Assembly (NCBI GenBank): GCA_034401135.1 | Contig: JAWZSP010000004.1 | Coordinates: forward strand, 3,782,001-3,846,000 | Source of the DNA: Volutella citrinella | Lineage: Eukaryota > Ascomycota > Sordariomycetes > Hypocreales > Nectriaceae | Direction of reading: 5' to 3' | DNA: 64,000 nt | Shown here: in pieces, positions 56,901 through 64,000 of the stretch | Numbering within the stretch: position 1 is the first letter of the stretch | How the letters are laid out: each line of letters starts with the position of its first letter | Made by a program: the position numbers and the translations under genes | The notes under the pieces: model-generated | What the model saw: the letters and a program-made list of their open reading frames with translations, nothing else | Told to the model about the DNA's origin: nothing | Database searches by the model: none

Positions 56901-59900
56901 CTTGGCTTTGCCAGGCTTGTTGGCCTTTGCTTTGTTCTGTTCTTCCACAATGTCCAGAATGAACTTGATGGCTGGGCGTGAGAGATAATAGATGAAACCA
57001 CGTCTCTGGCTGATTTGATGGAAGTACCGGAGCACAATGTTCCGTAGCAAGTTGTTCCACTTCAACTGGAGGTTGTGAATAACGAATCGGTTGTTGAATT
57101 CACTCTCGAACTCTGATGTCGAGGGAATTGCCATAGTCTCATCTTGATAGCCGGCGGCTTCCTCAGACAGTCTGCTGCCATCGACGCTGTACCTCAGGCT
57201 GTTGGGTGGCTTCGACATGGTTTGGCGGAGCATGCTTTCGAGGAACTCCTTCTTCTCCCGCAGAACATGTGTATGCTTTCTCAGGGCCTCGAAGTCTTCG
57301 ACGAGGCCCTGGTCTCGCCCGTCAGCTTTGACCACCTTGAGTTCCGATTCACCCAAGTTTCGAGCATGCGTTTGCATTTGTCCTCCGAGTTGGTCTAGGC
57401 GCTCCTGGATGAGCTGGGCCTGCACGCGTCTTGGATCATCATTATGGCTCATAACGCAAAAGTGAGTCGGCTCGTTTCCGAAAGGGCTGGTGCGACTTGG
57501 ATCTCCAGCAATGATACCGCCGATATCAGTCTGGCGGAAATATGTAATCCGGGGCGCGTATGCGAGTGGCAGGATCTTGGTGTGGGGGTGAGCCTCGTTG
57601 GGTAGGATCCAATCCAGCTCAACAAAATCGTCCATGTCGATCCAGCTGTAGTCGTTGTCCGGGATTGTGAAGCGAGATAGATCTGGTTTCTCTTCATGAT
57701 CGCTCATCAATGTCGAAATCGAGCCCTTCTTTATTGCCTCTGAAGTTCCCCTCAAGCTCGCTGAGACGGCTCGAACATCTGCACTAACCAAGTCGAGCTG
57801 AGCGGCGTGGATCTTGATACCAGAGGTCTTGTTCTCAGTGTGCCGACCCTTGCCAAGCGTGTTGAACTCCTCTCGTCGCTGGTGGAGATCAAGAGAGAAG
57901 CTATCGAACCGTACCTTGAGACCAGTAGCAGAAACACCGTCTTCGGAATAATCCTCGGCGTCCTTGTGTTTGTAGATGTGACTTAAGAAGAGCGGGGCGA
58001 GCAACAGGTTGTACTTGACGGTCGCTAAATGTCGTCCAAATTTCTTGCTATTCTTCTCTCGTCCCGGGAAAAGGTTGCCTTGGCGGATGGGTAAAGACAT
58101 CGGCTGACCAAAGAGTCCCCACCAGGTGAAGAAATGCGTGAAGAAGCGGGGTGTGAGGTGAACTGTGTTGTAGCTTCGTGATGGCTCGGGATTGTCAGAC
58201 ATCCAATCGCGGTCCAGGGGCGCTCGGATGGCGATCGATAGATGGATGTGACGACTTCGGAAGCCACGCATCGCATCGTATGGAAGGCCGTTCTCTGGCT
58301 TTGCGAAGTGTGGGTTCTTCAGAACGACGTCGTAATGAGGGCGGAACTCGAAGCTTCGAACACCATCCTTGATTGCCTGTTCGAATAACAGGCCGGCCAG
58401 TACTTGAACTTTGCCTGACAACTTCATCACCACCTTCCTGAAAGACGCTTCGGACTTGTAGTTTTCCTCAGGGGGGCGGTGATTAAAGTCGCTCTGGCGC
58501 CGAGCACTGTCGCGGACTTCATGACTGAAGTCAGGAACAGCGAGGACATATTCGCCACTCTCCACAACCATGAACCGCTTGGGGTCATCTGCTTCATTTA
58601 TGCTCCATCTCACATCGTTTCGCCAGCACATCAAGAAACCAGCCCCATTGCCTGTGACTGCGTAAGGGTCGCGGGTGCCCTTTAGGGCAAGGTGCATGTC
58701 GCCGTCTCCCTTCAACGCGACGTGAATTCTCGAATGGAAGTTGAGTCGTAACTTATCCCAGAAGCCAACCCGTTCAGAGGGATCGAATTGGGGCTTGGTA
58801 AATGATTCGATGACCATCATCATGTCTTGAATGGCAGGCTGATAACAAGGTCCCCAGGTAATGCGAGTAGGCAACGCCGTGTTGATATCCATGTACACGT
58901 CGGAGTAGGATTTTACAGGGCCAATTGTTCGGCGAACCTCAATTGCGAAGCTGCCTTCGTTGGAGGCCATGGGATCTGAACTTCTCGGGGGAACGACATT
59001 GACGCGAACCCTGCGAGTTGATTCCACGCCTCGAAATTCTTCGGCGATGACGAAATTGGACTTCAATGACACCGACTGAAGTTTTGTCGATTGCCCATAC
59101 TTCATAGGGGGAATATGAAGGAATGGTAAAGGATAGTCGCGCATGGTGACCTTGGCTTCCCCCATCTCAATAGAAACATGCATGGGCACAAGCAAACTAT
59201 ACTTCATGTCTCGAGGCATACCTTTGCCTATCTTGTGAAGGAAGTCTGGCAGGTCTTTCATCTGGAATGTGGGCTTGTCGACGGTGAAGTGCAGGTCGGT
59301 TATCATCGTTGACATTAGGGCGGGTCTGCGAGGCACTTCGAGGAGGTTTTCAACTTCCTCAATGTCTTCTGGCAGTTGATTGGCGCCCCAGAAGTTGGAT
59401 CGGAATTCCTTCATGTTCGTCTGGGAAATTTCATACGCCTTGTCAATGCGCTTTTTCCACGTCTGGGAGTTGTAGAGATCGAGATTGAAACGTGCGTCGC
59501 GCTCCGAAATCTTGGAGTGGCCGTTGACATTGAAGCCGTCTGATTCTGGGTCGTACCTGGGAGTTCGTCCTCGCATATCACTGCCTTGGATAGCGTCTAC
59601 GCTGCGGCTGCGGTGCCCAATCGACGGGTGGTCTTGCCGTCCGCGGGCGAATGTCGACCGTGAACGAATCTTGCTTGTGCCCCGGCGGATTTCCTCCTCG
59701 CGAACCTTCTTCAACTTGATGCGGAAGGCTTCCTCTCTTGCAATCCTCTGCATCTGCTCAATGCGACCAGTCCTGTAAATCATGCCCAACTTCCACTCAA
59801 AAGCACCGTCTTCAAGTTCGAAGAGGAAATTTCGAACTCGAACAGATACCTTGGGGACAGATTTCGGACCCTCGGGGTTCTTTTCTAGGATGTACTCATT

Positions 59901-62900
59901 CGTACCCGTTTTGAATCGATGGTGGAGCTGCTGAACAGACTTGATGACGTTGATAAAGTTGTCACTGATTTGGTTGACAATGACCTCGTGAGGCACAGCG
60001 ATGCGAACAGATTCTGTCACTATGTCAAACATTTTCTCGTCGACAGTACCGCCGTACTGTGTCTTGCGTTTGGACTGCCGGAAATCCAATCGTCCTGATT
60101 TGATGCTCATCATCCTTGCCCAAACATTGCGCATCCGGGGAGGCTCAGTGTAAAGTCGAATCAATCGCGCACCGATGTACGGAGTCGACCATCTCAGGCG
60201 GCCCATTTCGAGGCCGAACATGTGAAGCATCATTGCTGGGTCATGAGGCATTTCTGCCTTCAACTGCACCAGTGCGGCCTTGAAATCGACAGTGACAACT
60301 TCAGCGGTAGCAGTGGAAAGAGCGTTTCCTGACACATCCTGTGCCCCGGGTGGAGCAAGGCGGCTTTGGGGTGGCGCGAGCGGCTTTGCATTTCCTTCTT
60401 GCTTATGTCTTTGCATATCTTGTCCAGTCCGCATAAATGCCTTGCGAAGGGTCATCACAGCCACCCCTACAGCGTAATGGCGATAAAGAGAGTACTGTGC
60501 CAAGATAGTTCTGGACGATACCTGGATATTGAACATGGGGCCATGAGAGTCGCTGGCAGCTGTGAACGAGAGTTCAATCAGGGGAACGCTCACAAACGGC
60601 TCAGGTTCCAGATTATCGATAGCGTCCATGATGTGAGCCTCTAGGCCCCGGGCATAAACCGTGAGCCGACGGCCGTCTCCAATGTTCTGTGGCTTTTTCC
60701 TAACCCGGGGGGAGTGTGAGGGAGGAGTAAAATCGGAGTCGGATTGGTTCATGTTTCTGCTATTGGCCCTTCTCCGCGTATGTCTCCTGTGGAGGCCTTC
60801 TAGTCGGTGGGCGCGATACTCGGCGGAAGCGTTGTCCCAGTGTACAAAGACACCTCGTGTGTCGTCTGATATATCTTCGTCAATCCCGGCAAGCTCGATA
60901 TTGAAATCGCTTGCTTCAAGTTGATATCGCACCAGCCAGCTTGGCATGGAACGTAAGAAGTTGCCTCGGGCCTGACTTCGATACGTGGTGCTTTTATCTG
61001 GCTCGACGTCAATTCTGAGTTCTCGCACAATTTGGCGAAGGCCGTCAGTGATCTCTGGCCGCACCATGCTGACGGAGCAAGACTGAAGGTTGCCGGTGAT
61101 TTCGACATTAACATCAGGCCGGGCAAATAGGTTGACTTTCATATCGCAGGACTCCGTTGTCGTAAGATTAAATCGATCCCCGGCGCTGTTTTGGTAGTAG
61201 AGTTCGTGGAACTGAACTCTCACGGCACCATCCAGGGAGTAGTGAAGGTCTTCTACAAGGGAGTGAGAGGAGTCCATGTCGAGAGACACGGAAGAAATTG
61301 AGGAGATTAGTAGATCAAAGTCGTCTGGGTCATCCGTCTTTTGTAGCGGCGTAAGCTTGAAACGAACAACAGGCTCATGCATTGAGAATTTGACATTTGC
61401 CTTCGGAAGGAGTCTTGAGATGAGATGGTGATTCTCGTCGTTTTTCTTTGGAGCTTTCGGTTTTGATTTCAGCAGGGCCAGCAAGATGGGGAGGTGTCTG
61501 GGATCGAGATCCACGGACGGAGATGTGACAACTGAGTTTGCGAACATGATGTTCGCATTTTTCTCGTTGACAGCGCCGCCTTGAAGCACCTCGACCGTTT
61601 TGGCTAATATAGTAGTCTTCATAGTTGTGGTAGCCATTGGGATGTACAACAGGCGCTCAGACTGACAGCCATCATCAATGCCAACCGAAATAGACAATGC
61701 AGCTGCTAATGCTTCGTGGGCAATGGCCTGTGGTGGAAAGTACATTCGATGAGCCGGAGATTTAGAGTCGAGACGGTGGAGATCGATGCCAACTTCTTTC
61801 ATCGCGGCATGGAGTAGAATTGGGTTTGGTCCAGGCTTGACAGAGTCGACGTTCTTTGTCAATCCCAAAAAGCTCACAGCAAACTGGACTTCCTTGATGC
61901 CTCTGAGGATTGAGCTGAAAAACTCTTTGGAGTCCGAGACCGTCCGCATCATATCGTCGTTGGTGCTCCCTGGCTCGTCGACTTCCTGCACCACCTTGCC
62001 CAGAAAGATATCGATAGGTTCCTCTTCCGTTGGGGCCTTGGGGTCCCTTCGACATTGCTTGAAGCGTGTGACACAATCCTGGATATCGTCAAAGGGAATG
62101 TGTAGTCGCCCAAGCTTTAGTGCCACTGCAGCGTCTCTCAGGCCTTCTCTGGATTTGTGTAGGAAGCCATGGATATTCAAGAAAAGATGGTCAAGCACCT
62201 CCATCGACTCCTTGCCCTGTGCGGTGAAGAGCACGCTGTGAAATGCGACCGTCCATTCTGCTTGTCGGTCATGGCTTGGGGAATCGGGCCTCTGTACAAA
62301 GAATCGAGCGCGGTCGACAGTCTTGCGACGAGTGTCGACAGAACAGGTGAAGCTGCCGACCTGAACATTTCCCACATTTACGACATTGATTGTAGAATTG
62401 GTTGCCACCACATCTACTAGTTTCAACCAATGAATATTTCGATGGAGCTTCTTGACTCGTTCCTTCAACTTGGTGAGGTTCTTCCAGGTTTCGCTTCGGG
62501 TAACGCTGTTGGCGCTGTTGCTAGAGGCGGAGGGCTGTGGCGAAGAGTCGAGTTTATTATTAGAGGCTTCGTCAGTTTTGTTTATTGTCGCGTCGCTCTT
62601 TTCGTCGGTCTTCTCCGTGTCCGCCTCTGGTTTGACCGTCTTGGCTCGCTCGAGTTCTCGCATGTCCAGTGTGACGACGAGCTCGCTGAGGACAATGCTC
62701 AGCCAAGTGGGCTGCGCAAAGGTTGGGCGGTGGACATTGAGGCCAAGGCCTCGGATCTCGACCTTGCAGCCATCGCGCGGGGTGTAAGCAAGTCTGCGTA
62801 ATGAAAAGTATCCGACTCGTTGAATCGAGATGCCGGTAAGAATTCGAAGGACAGCGAACAAGACAAACGATGACAAATATAGCAGCACTATCAGGCCAAA

Positions 62901-62927
62901 AACAAAGGTTGGGTTAAGGAGCGCCAT
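53979..62927 (-). CDS. fmp27: Fmp27/BLTP2-type bridge-like lipid-transfer protein (giant single exon)
   Basis: Fmp27 (Hobbit/SABRE/KIP/BLTP2 in other eukaryotes) is a long RBG-repeat protein whose hydrophobic groove moves lipids between ER and plasma membrane at contact sites. The open frame gives 2982 residues from the ATG at 62927, chosen because the frame's upstream part starts only with GTG. An N-terminal membrane helix (ALLNPTFVFGLIVLLYLSS and onward) anchors it in the ER and runs into RVGYFSLRRLAYTPRDG, the typical family start. Signature blocks appear in order: VGFWDKLRLNFHSRIHVALKG near residue 1386 (GFWDK domain) and SSWPPWVPIEVVFDFQADPF near 2172 (WPPW domain). A coiled-coil/charged stretch and a disordered Ser/Arg/His-rich tail of about 400 residues follow. 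Length is normal for ascomycetes. A nearly 9-kb uninterrupted frame is notable in an intron-containing genome. Confidence 0.96.
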   Translation of the reverse strand: MALLNPTFVFGLIVLLYLSSFVLFAVLRILTGISIQRVGYFSLRRLAYTPRDGCKVEIRGLGLNVHRPTFAQPTWLSIVLSELVVTLDMRELERAKTVKPEADTEKTDEKSDATINKTDEASNNKLDSSPQPSASSNSANSVTRSETWKNLTKLKERVKKLHRNIHWLKLVDVVATNSTINVVNVGNVQVGSFTCSVDTRRKTVDRARFFVQRPDSPSHDRQAEWTVAFHSVLFTAQGKESMEVLDHLFLNIHGFLHKSREGLRDAAVALKLGRLHIPFDDIQDCVTRFKQCRRDPKAPTEEEPIDIFLGKVVQEVDEPGSTNDDMMRTVSDSKEFFSSILRGIKEVQFAVSFLGLTKNVDSVKPGPNPILLHAAMKEVGIDLHRLDSKSPAHRMYFPPQAIAHEALAAALSISVGIDDGCQSERLLYIPMATTTMKTTILAKTVEVLQGGAVNEKNANIMFANSVVTSPSVDLDPRHLPILLALLKSKPKAPKKNDENHHLISRLLPKANVKFSMHEPVVRFKLTPLQKTDDPDDFDLLISSISSVSLDMDSSHSLVEDLHYSLDGAVRVQFHELYYQNSAGDRFNLTTTESCDMKVNLFARPDVNVEITGNLQSCSVSMVRPEITDGLRQIVRELRIDVEPDKSTTYRSQARGNFLRSMPSWLVRYQLEASDFNIELAGIDEDISDDTRGVFVHWDNASAEYRAHRLEGLHRRHTRRRANSRNMNQSDSDFTPPSHSPRVRKKPQNIGDGRRLTVYARGLEAHIMDAIDNLEPEPFVSVPLIELSFTAASDSHGPMFNIQVSSRTILAQYSLYRHYAVGVAVMTLRKAFMRTGQDMQRHKQEGNAKPLAPPQSRLAPPGAQDVSGNALSTATAEVVTVDFKAALVQLKAEMPHDPAMMLHMFGLEMGRLRWSTPYIGARLIRLYTEPPRMRNVWARMMSIKSGRLDFRQSKRKTQYGGTVDEKMFDIVTESVRIAVPHEVIVNQISDNFINVIKSVQQLHHRFKTGTNEYILEKNPEGPKSVPKVSVRVRNFLFELEDGAFEWKLGMIYRTGRIEQMQRIAREEAFRIKLKKVREEEIRRGTSKIRSRSTFARGRQDHPSIGHRSRSVDAIQGSDMRGRTPRYDPESDGFNVNGHSKISERDARFNLDLYNSQTWKKRIDKAYEISQTNMKEFRSNFWGANQLPEDIEEVENLLEVPRRPALMSTMITDLHFTVDKPTFQMKDLPDFLHKIGKGMPRDMKYSLLVPMHVSIEMGEAKVTMRDYPLPFLHIPPMKYGQSTKLQSVSLKSNFVIAEEFRGVESTRRVRVNVVPPRSSDPMASNEGSFAIEVRRTIGPVKSYSDVYMDINTALPTRITWGPCYQPAIQDMMMVIESFTKPQFDPSERVGFWDKLRLNFHSRIHVALKGDGDMHLALKGTRDPYAVTGNGAGFLMCWRNDVRWSINEADDPKRFMVVESGEYVLAVPDFSHEVRDSARRQSDFNHRPPEENYKSEASFRKVVMKLSGKVQVLAGLLFEQAIKDGVRSFEFRPHYDVVLKNPHFAKPENGLPYDAMRGFRSRHIHLSIAIRAPLDRDWMSDNPEPSRSYNTVHLTPRFFTHFFTWWGLFGQPMSLPIRQGNLFPGREKNSKKFGRHLATVKYNLLLAPLFLSHIYKHKDAEDYSEDGVSATGLKVRFDSFSLDLHQRREEFNTLGKGRHTENKTSGIKIHAAQLDLVSADVRAVSASLRGTSEAIKKGSISTLMSDHEEKPDLSRFTIPDNDYSWIDMDDFVELDWILPNEAHPHTKILPLAYAPRITYFRQTDIGGIIAGDPSRTSPFGNEPTHFCVMSHNDDPRRVQAQLIQERLDQLGGQMQTHARNLGESELKVVKADGRDQGLVEDFEALRKHTHVLREKKEFLESMLRQTMSKPPNSLRYSVDGSRLSEEAAGYQDETMAIPSTSEFESEFNNRFVIHNLQLKWNNLLRNIVLRYFHQISQRRGFIYYLSRPAIKFILDIVEEQNKAKANKPGKAKSTKSSHRGHTSEDSSPGDKDAAQDLEDQIKKILRDGRTFTSSSWNANGEGVVEGSIEDLVNGISDDFTPQSSYHIRIIAPQIQLQSEKNKKHVVLATAKGMELKVMEVMDKERISDDVSGLVQRRFLVGMDSIQFFVTHQKWFSTNLVSMYVGSKYGTPLGSSWPPWVPIEVVFDFQADPFGFKRVVQKTSAMLRYDKYNTLRLKYNDEVNADGTNETSQAKQESRMDNLWVEFPQARALCNSSQYYALYVIVLDLLMYNEPLEKTRSERLEKIILASDFSDLSGAPAMVQKLQQRIRQMVEIKEHFQIYNKYMDKKGWEDYRRLERDLAACEDELFFLMKAITSSQRKYDVSTASNALLRWNISVQDIVWHLMQDSNEPLVELQLRELEYDRTDNADGSHVNLVRIGKVLGLNLLPDATYPEMIAPYEDPERPLYNSGERKDMIRVYWYMLEAIAGIPVMDKFEVNLFPIKIQLEREVGKRLFEYIFPDMQKEGQPGVKNDSPFMVKHVTPDQEEEDDESAISNVETYVDKDSSSFSTRPGSLELRLQPTLTSSAKPGRLSKRTLTINTNTEGHSFRLFRSQGTSKTMIKKASRESLRVGATPRQGPVKRTSTGSSTRRDSASSERKVSRFTLGKKQQEEKQPSDDLTKMMTRASNFVTFASIRMPSVVLCLSYKGKDQRNFEDVHDFVFRLPAIDWQNKTWSNLDLALALKKAVMKALISHTGALIGNKFSKHRPNAEQRTKLRELANSSVLIAPSSSGGSQHYPGSLNDSDDSSMYGSSPVDFSRSPPRSIRGSTHGSTHSSVPPPTSRRRSRSSSVASRKSHRNGGSGNHAHNVPSYLMMTPPTPVDDSRGHRHSHAFEIHRPGTSTGHGYGNVPNHPTPPPPPSQQQQSFRRMGSAIERPISSASTHEAGVRRKNGTSNLKDKITALTSRMSNHGSSGAQESESESPEEYREGRAAGKRLSWTPGRSR

Positions 62928-64000
62928 GATGGGAAGGCTCCAACAAGCCTGTCCCACCTACTTGACTATAATCAAGGTACACATTAGCCCAAGGGCGGTG
63001 TGATTGTGGCGTGGTGTTGCACTCACATGCAGCGCTGGCAGAGGAACGTACCATGCCCTCGCGATTGTTCAGGTCGTCGAGGGAAGGTTACGCCATCGCC
63101 GCGTGGTGCGGAACGGGGTGGTCGTAAGCGGTGGTGATTGGAAACGTGTTCGACGACGGCGACGTATCGTTCGACTTTTGCCGCGCGACGGGACGCACTC
63201 TGCTTGCGCAACGTGCTGAGGACGTCAAACTGCGAGGGTTCACCCGTCGCACCAAATCCAACGGTGTTTAGGAGGCTCGGAACGTGCGGAAGGTTTGATA
63301 AGGCGGCGGTAGAGCTAGCGGCGGGCCAACACCAGAGGTTCGAGGCTCCAAAAGCTACCTTGGGGAAAAAGGGCGGAAGGCTGTCGTGACGTCAAGGGCG
63401 CCCCAGGTGCGATAGGGGAGCAAGCGGGAGCAGCGGAGCCTCTAAAGGGTGTGCGGAGATTCGATCGGCGACGTCGACGGTACGCGGCAGCCGCAAGCTG
63501 GGGAAGCAACTGTGAAGGCGGCCTCCGGGAGGTTGGCGATGGGCGTCGGAGGTGTATCGAGAAATGGAATGAATGCCATGGATGGGACTTATTGCCAACA
63601 CGGCACGCAAATCATCCGCCCGCAGAGGGCTTGCGTCCGCCAGGGCCAGCCCCTGTTCCAAGCACTCTGCGGGCTTGCCCCAGCGCGTGCCAGCCATTAG
63701 CACCTCCAGCTCGGAGTAAGCCAAGGGCCCGTGGCCCATCTCCCAAGCACTCCACTCACCCAAGGCTAGGTCTCCGCACGGGCCTCCTGTCACTGGTCAA
63801 TTTCTTTTCGAGATCCATGGATATTGATGGCTCCAGGACTTCCGGAGTGGCTAATAATTGCTGGAATCCCAGGCTCCCTTGCAACGCCCTGCCCACTCGT
63901 TCGTCTGCTCGACGATGCAGAATTGCACACGGCACGGGCACAGACTCATAGAGCACAGTATCCACGTGTTTCTGCGGCCGTTAATGGGCAGCCGCTCGGA
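62928..64000. other. Region upstream of fmp27 to the window end
   Basis: It contains the fmp27 leader and promoter. Frames at 63451-63951 (plus) and 63392-63793 (minus) overlap one another and have no recognisable domain. A divergent neighbour's promoter may begin here, but no coding exon can be supported. Confidence 0.5.

Overview
The window is nuclear DNA of a filamentous ascomycete, most likely a Sordariomycete. The signs are protein genes with mostly 50-70 bp spliceosomal introns (GT-AG, often a GCTAAC-type branch point), long regulatory intergenic regions, C/G-ending codons, and typical Pezizomycotina families (AA9 LPMO, cellobiose dehydrogenase, HET-like proteins, PXB/DUF3818 proteins). 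I could not run homology searches, so species and order are not assigned. Exon models were built by hand from reading frame and splice signals. I saw no rRNA, convincing tRNA, CRISPR or intact transposon.

Layout. 0-13 kb, all on +: a seven-helix membrane protein (162-1462), the ERMES/SAM beta-barrel Mdm10 (4146-5534), a ZIP zinc transporter (7590-8636), ribosomal protein eS19 (9978-10860) and a deaminase-like protein with HxE...CPxxC zinc-ligand motifs (11736-13142). 13-21 kb: a PXB/DUF3818 protein on - (13464-15856), a possible pair of short diverged paralogues on + (16791-17279, interrupted by an in-frame TAG, and 17863-18327), and a HAM1-like/TULIP protein on - (18728-21377). 21-32 kb: a 4 kb gene-free stretch, an HSL-type esterase (25394-26377, +), COP9 signalosome subunit 5 (26952-28012, -) and a nine- or ten-exon HET-like membrane protein (28544-31825, -). 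33-44 kb: a CorA-like membrane protein (33322-34842, +), an AA9 LPMO (35304-36140, -), a protein joining an NLR-type N-terminal domain to a RhoGEF (DH) domain (38263-40509, +) and cellobiose dehydrogenase (41867-44298, +). 44-64 kb: 5.1 kb without a recognisable gene, a Ser/Pro-rich disordered protein (49429-51228, +) and the giant bridge-like lipid-transfer protein Fmp27 (53979-62927, -), whose ~9 kb coding region has no interruption.

How the genes relate. Most are unrelated housekeeping or membrane-biology genes. The clearest functional link is the secreted AA9 LPMO and cellobiose dehydrogenase about 6 kb apart: CDH is a known electron donor for LPMOs in lignocellulose attack. Two genes flanking or near that pair carry architecture associated with fungal nonself recognition or signalling (the HET-like protein, and the NLR-type N-terminus fused to a DH domain). 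Mdm10, Fmp27, the HAM1-like protein and the PXB/DUF3818 protein all belong to families tied to lipid transfer or membrane contacts, but they are scattered and I infer no co-regulation. I did not find a clearly new multi-gene system; the best leads are the DH-domain fusion, the deaminase-like protein and the interrupted paralogue.
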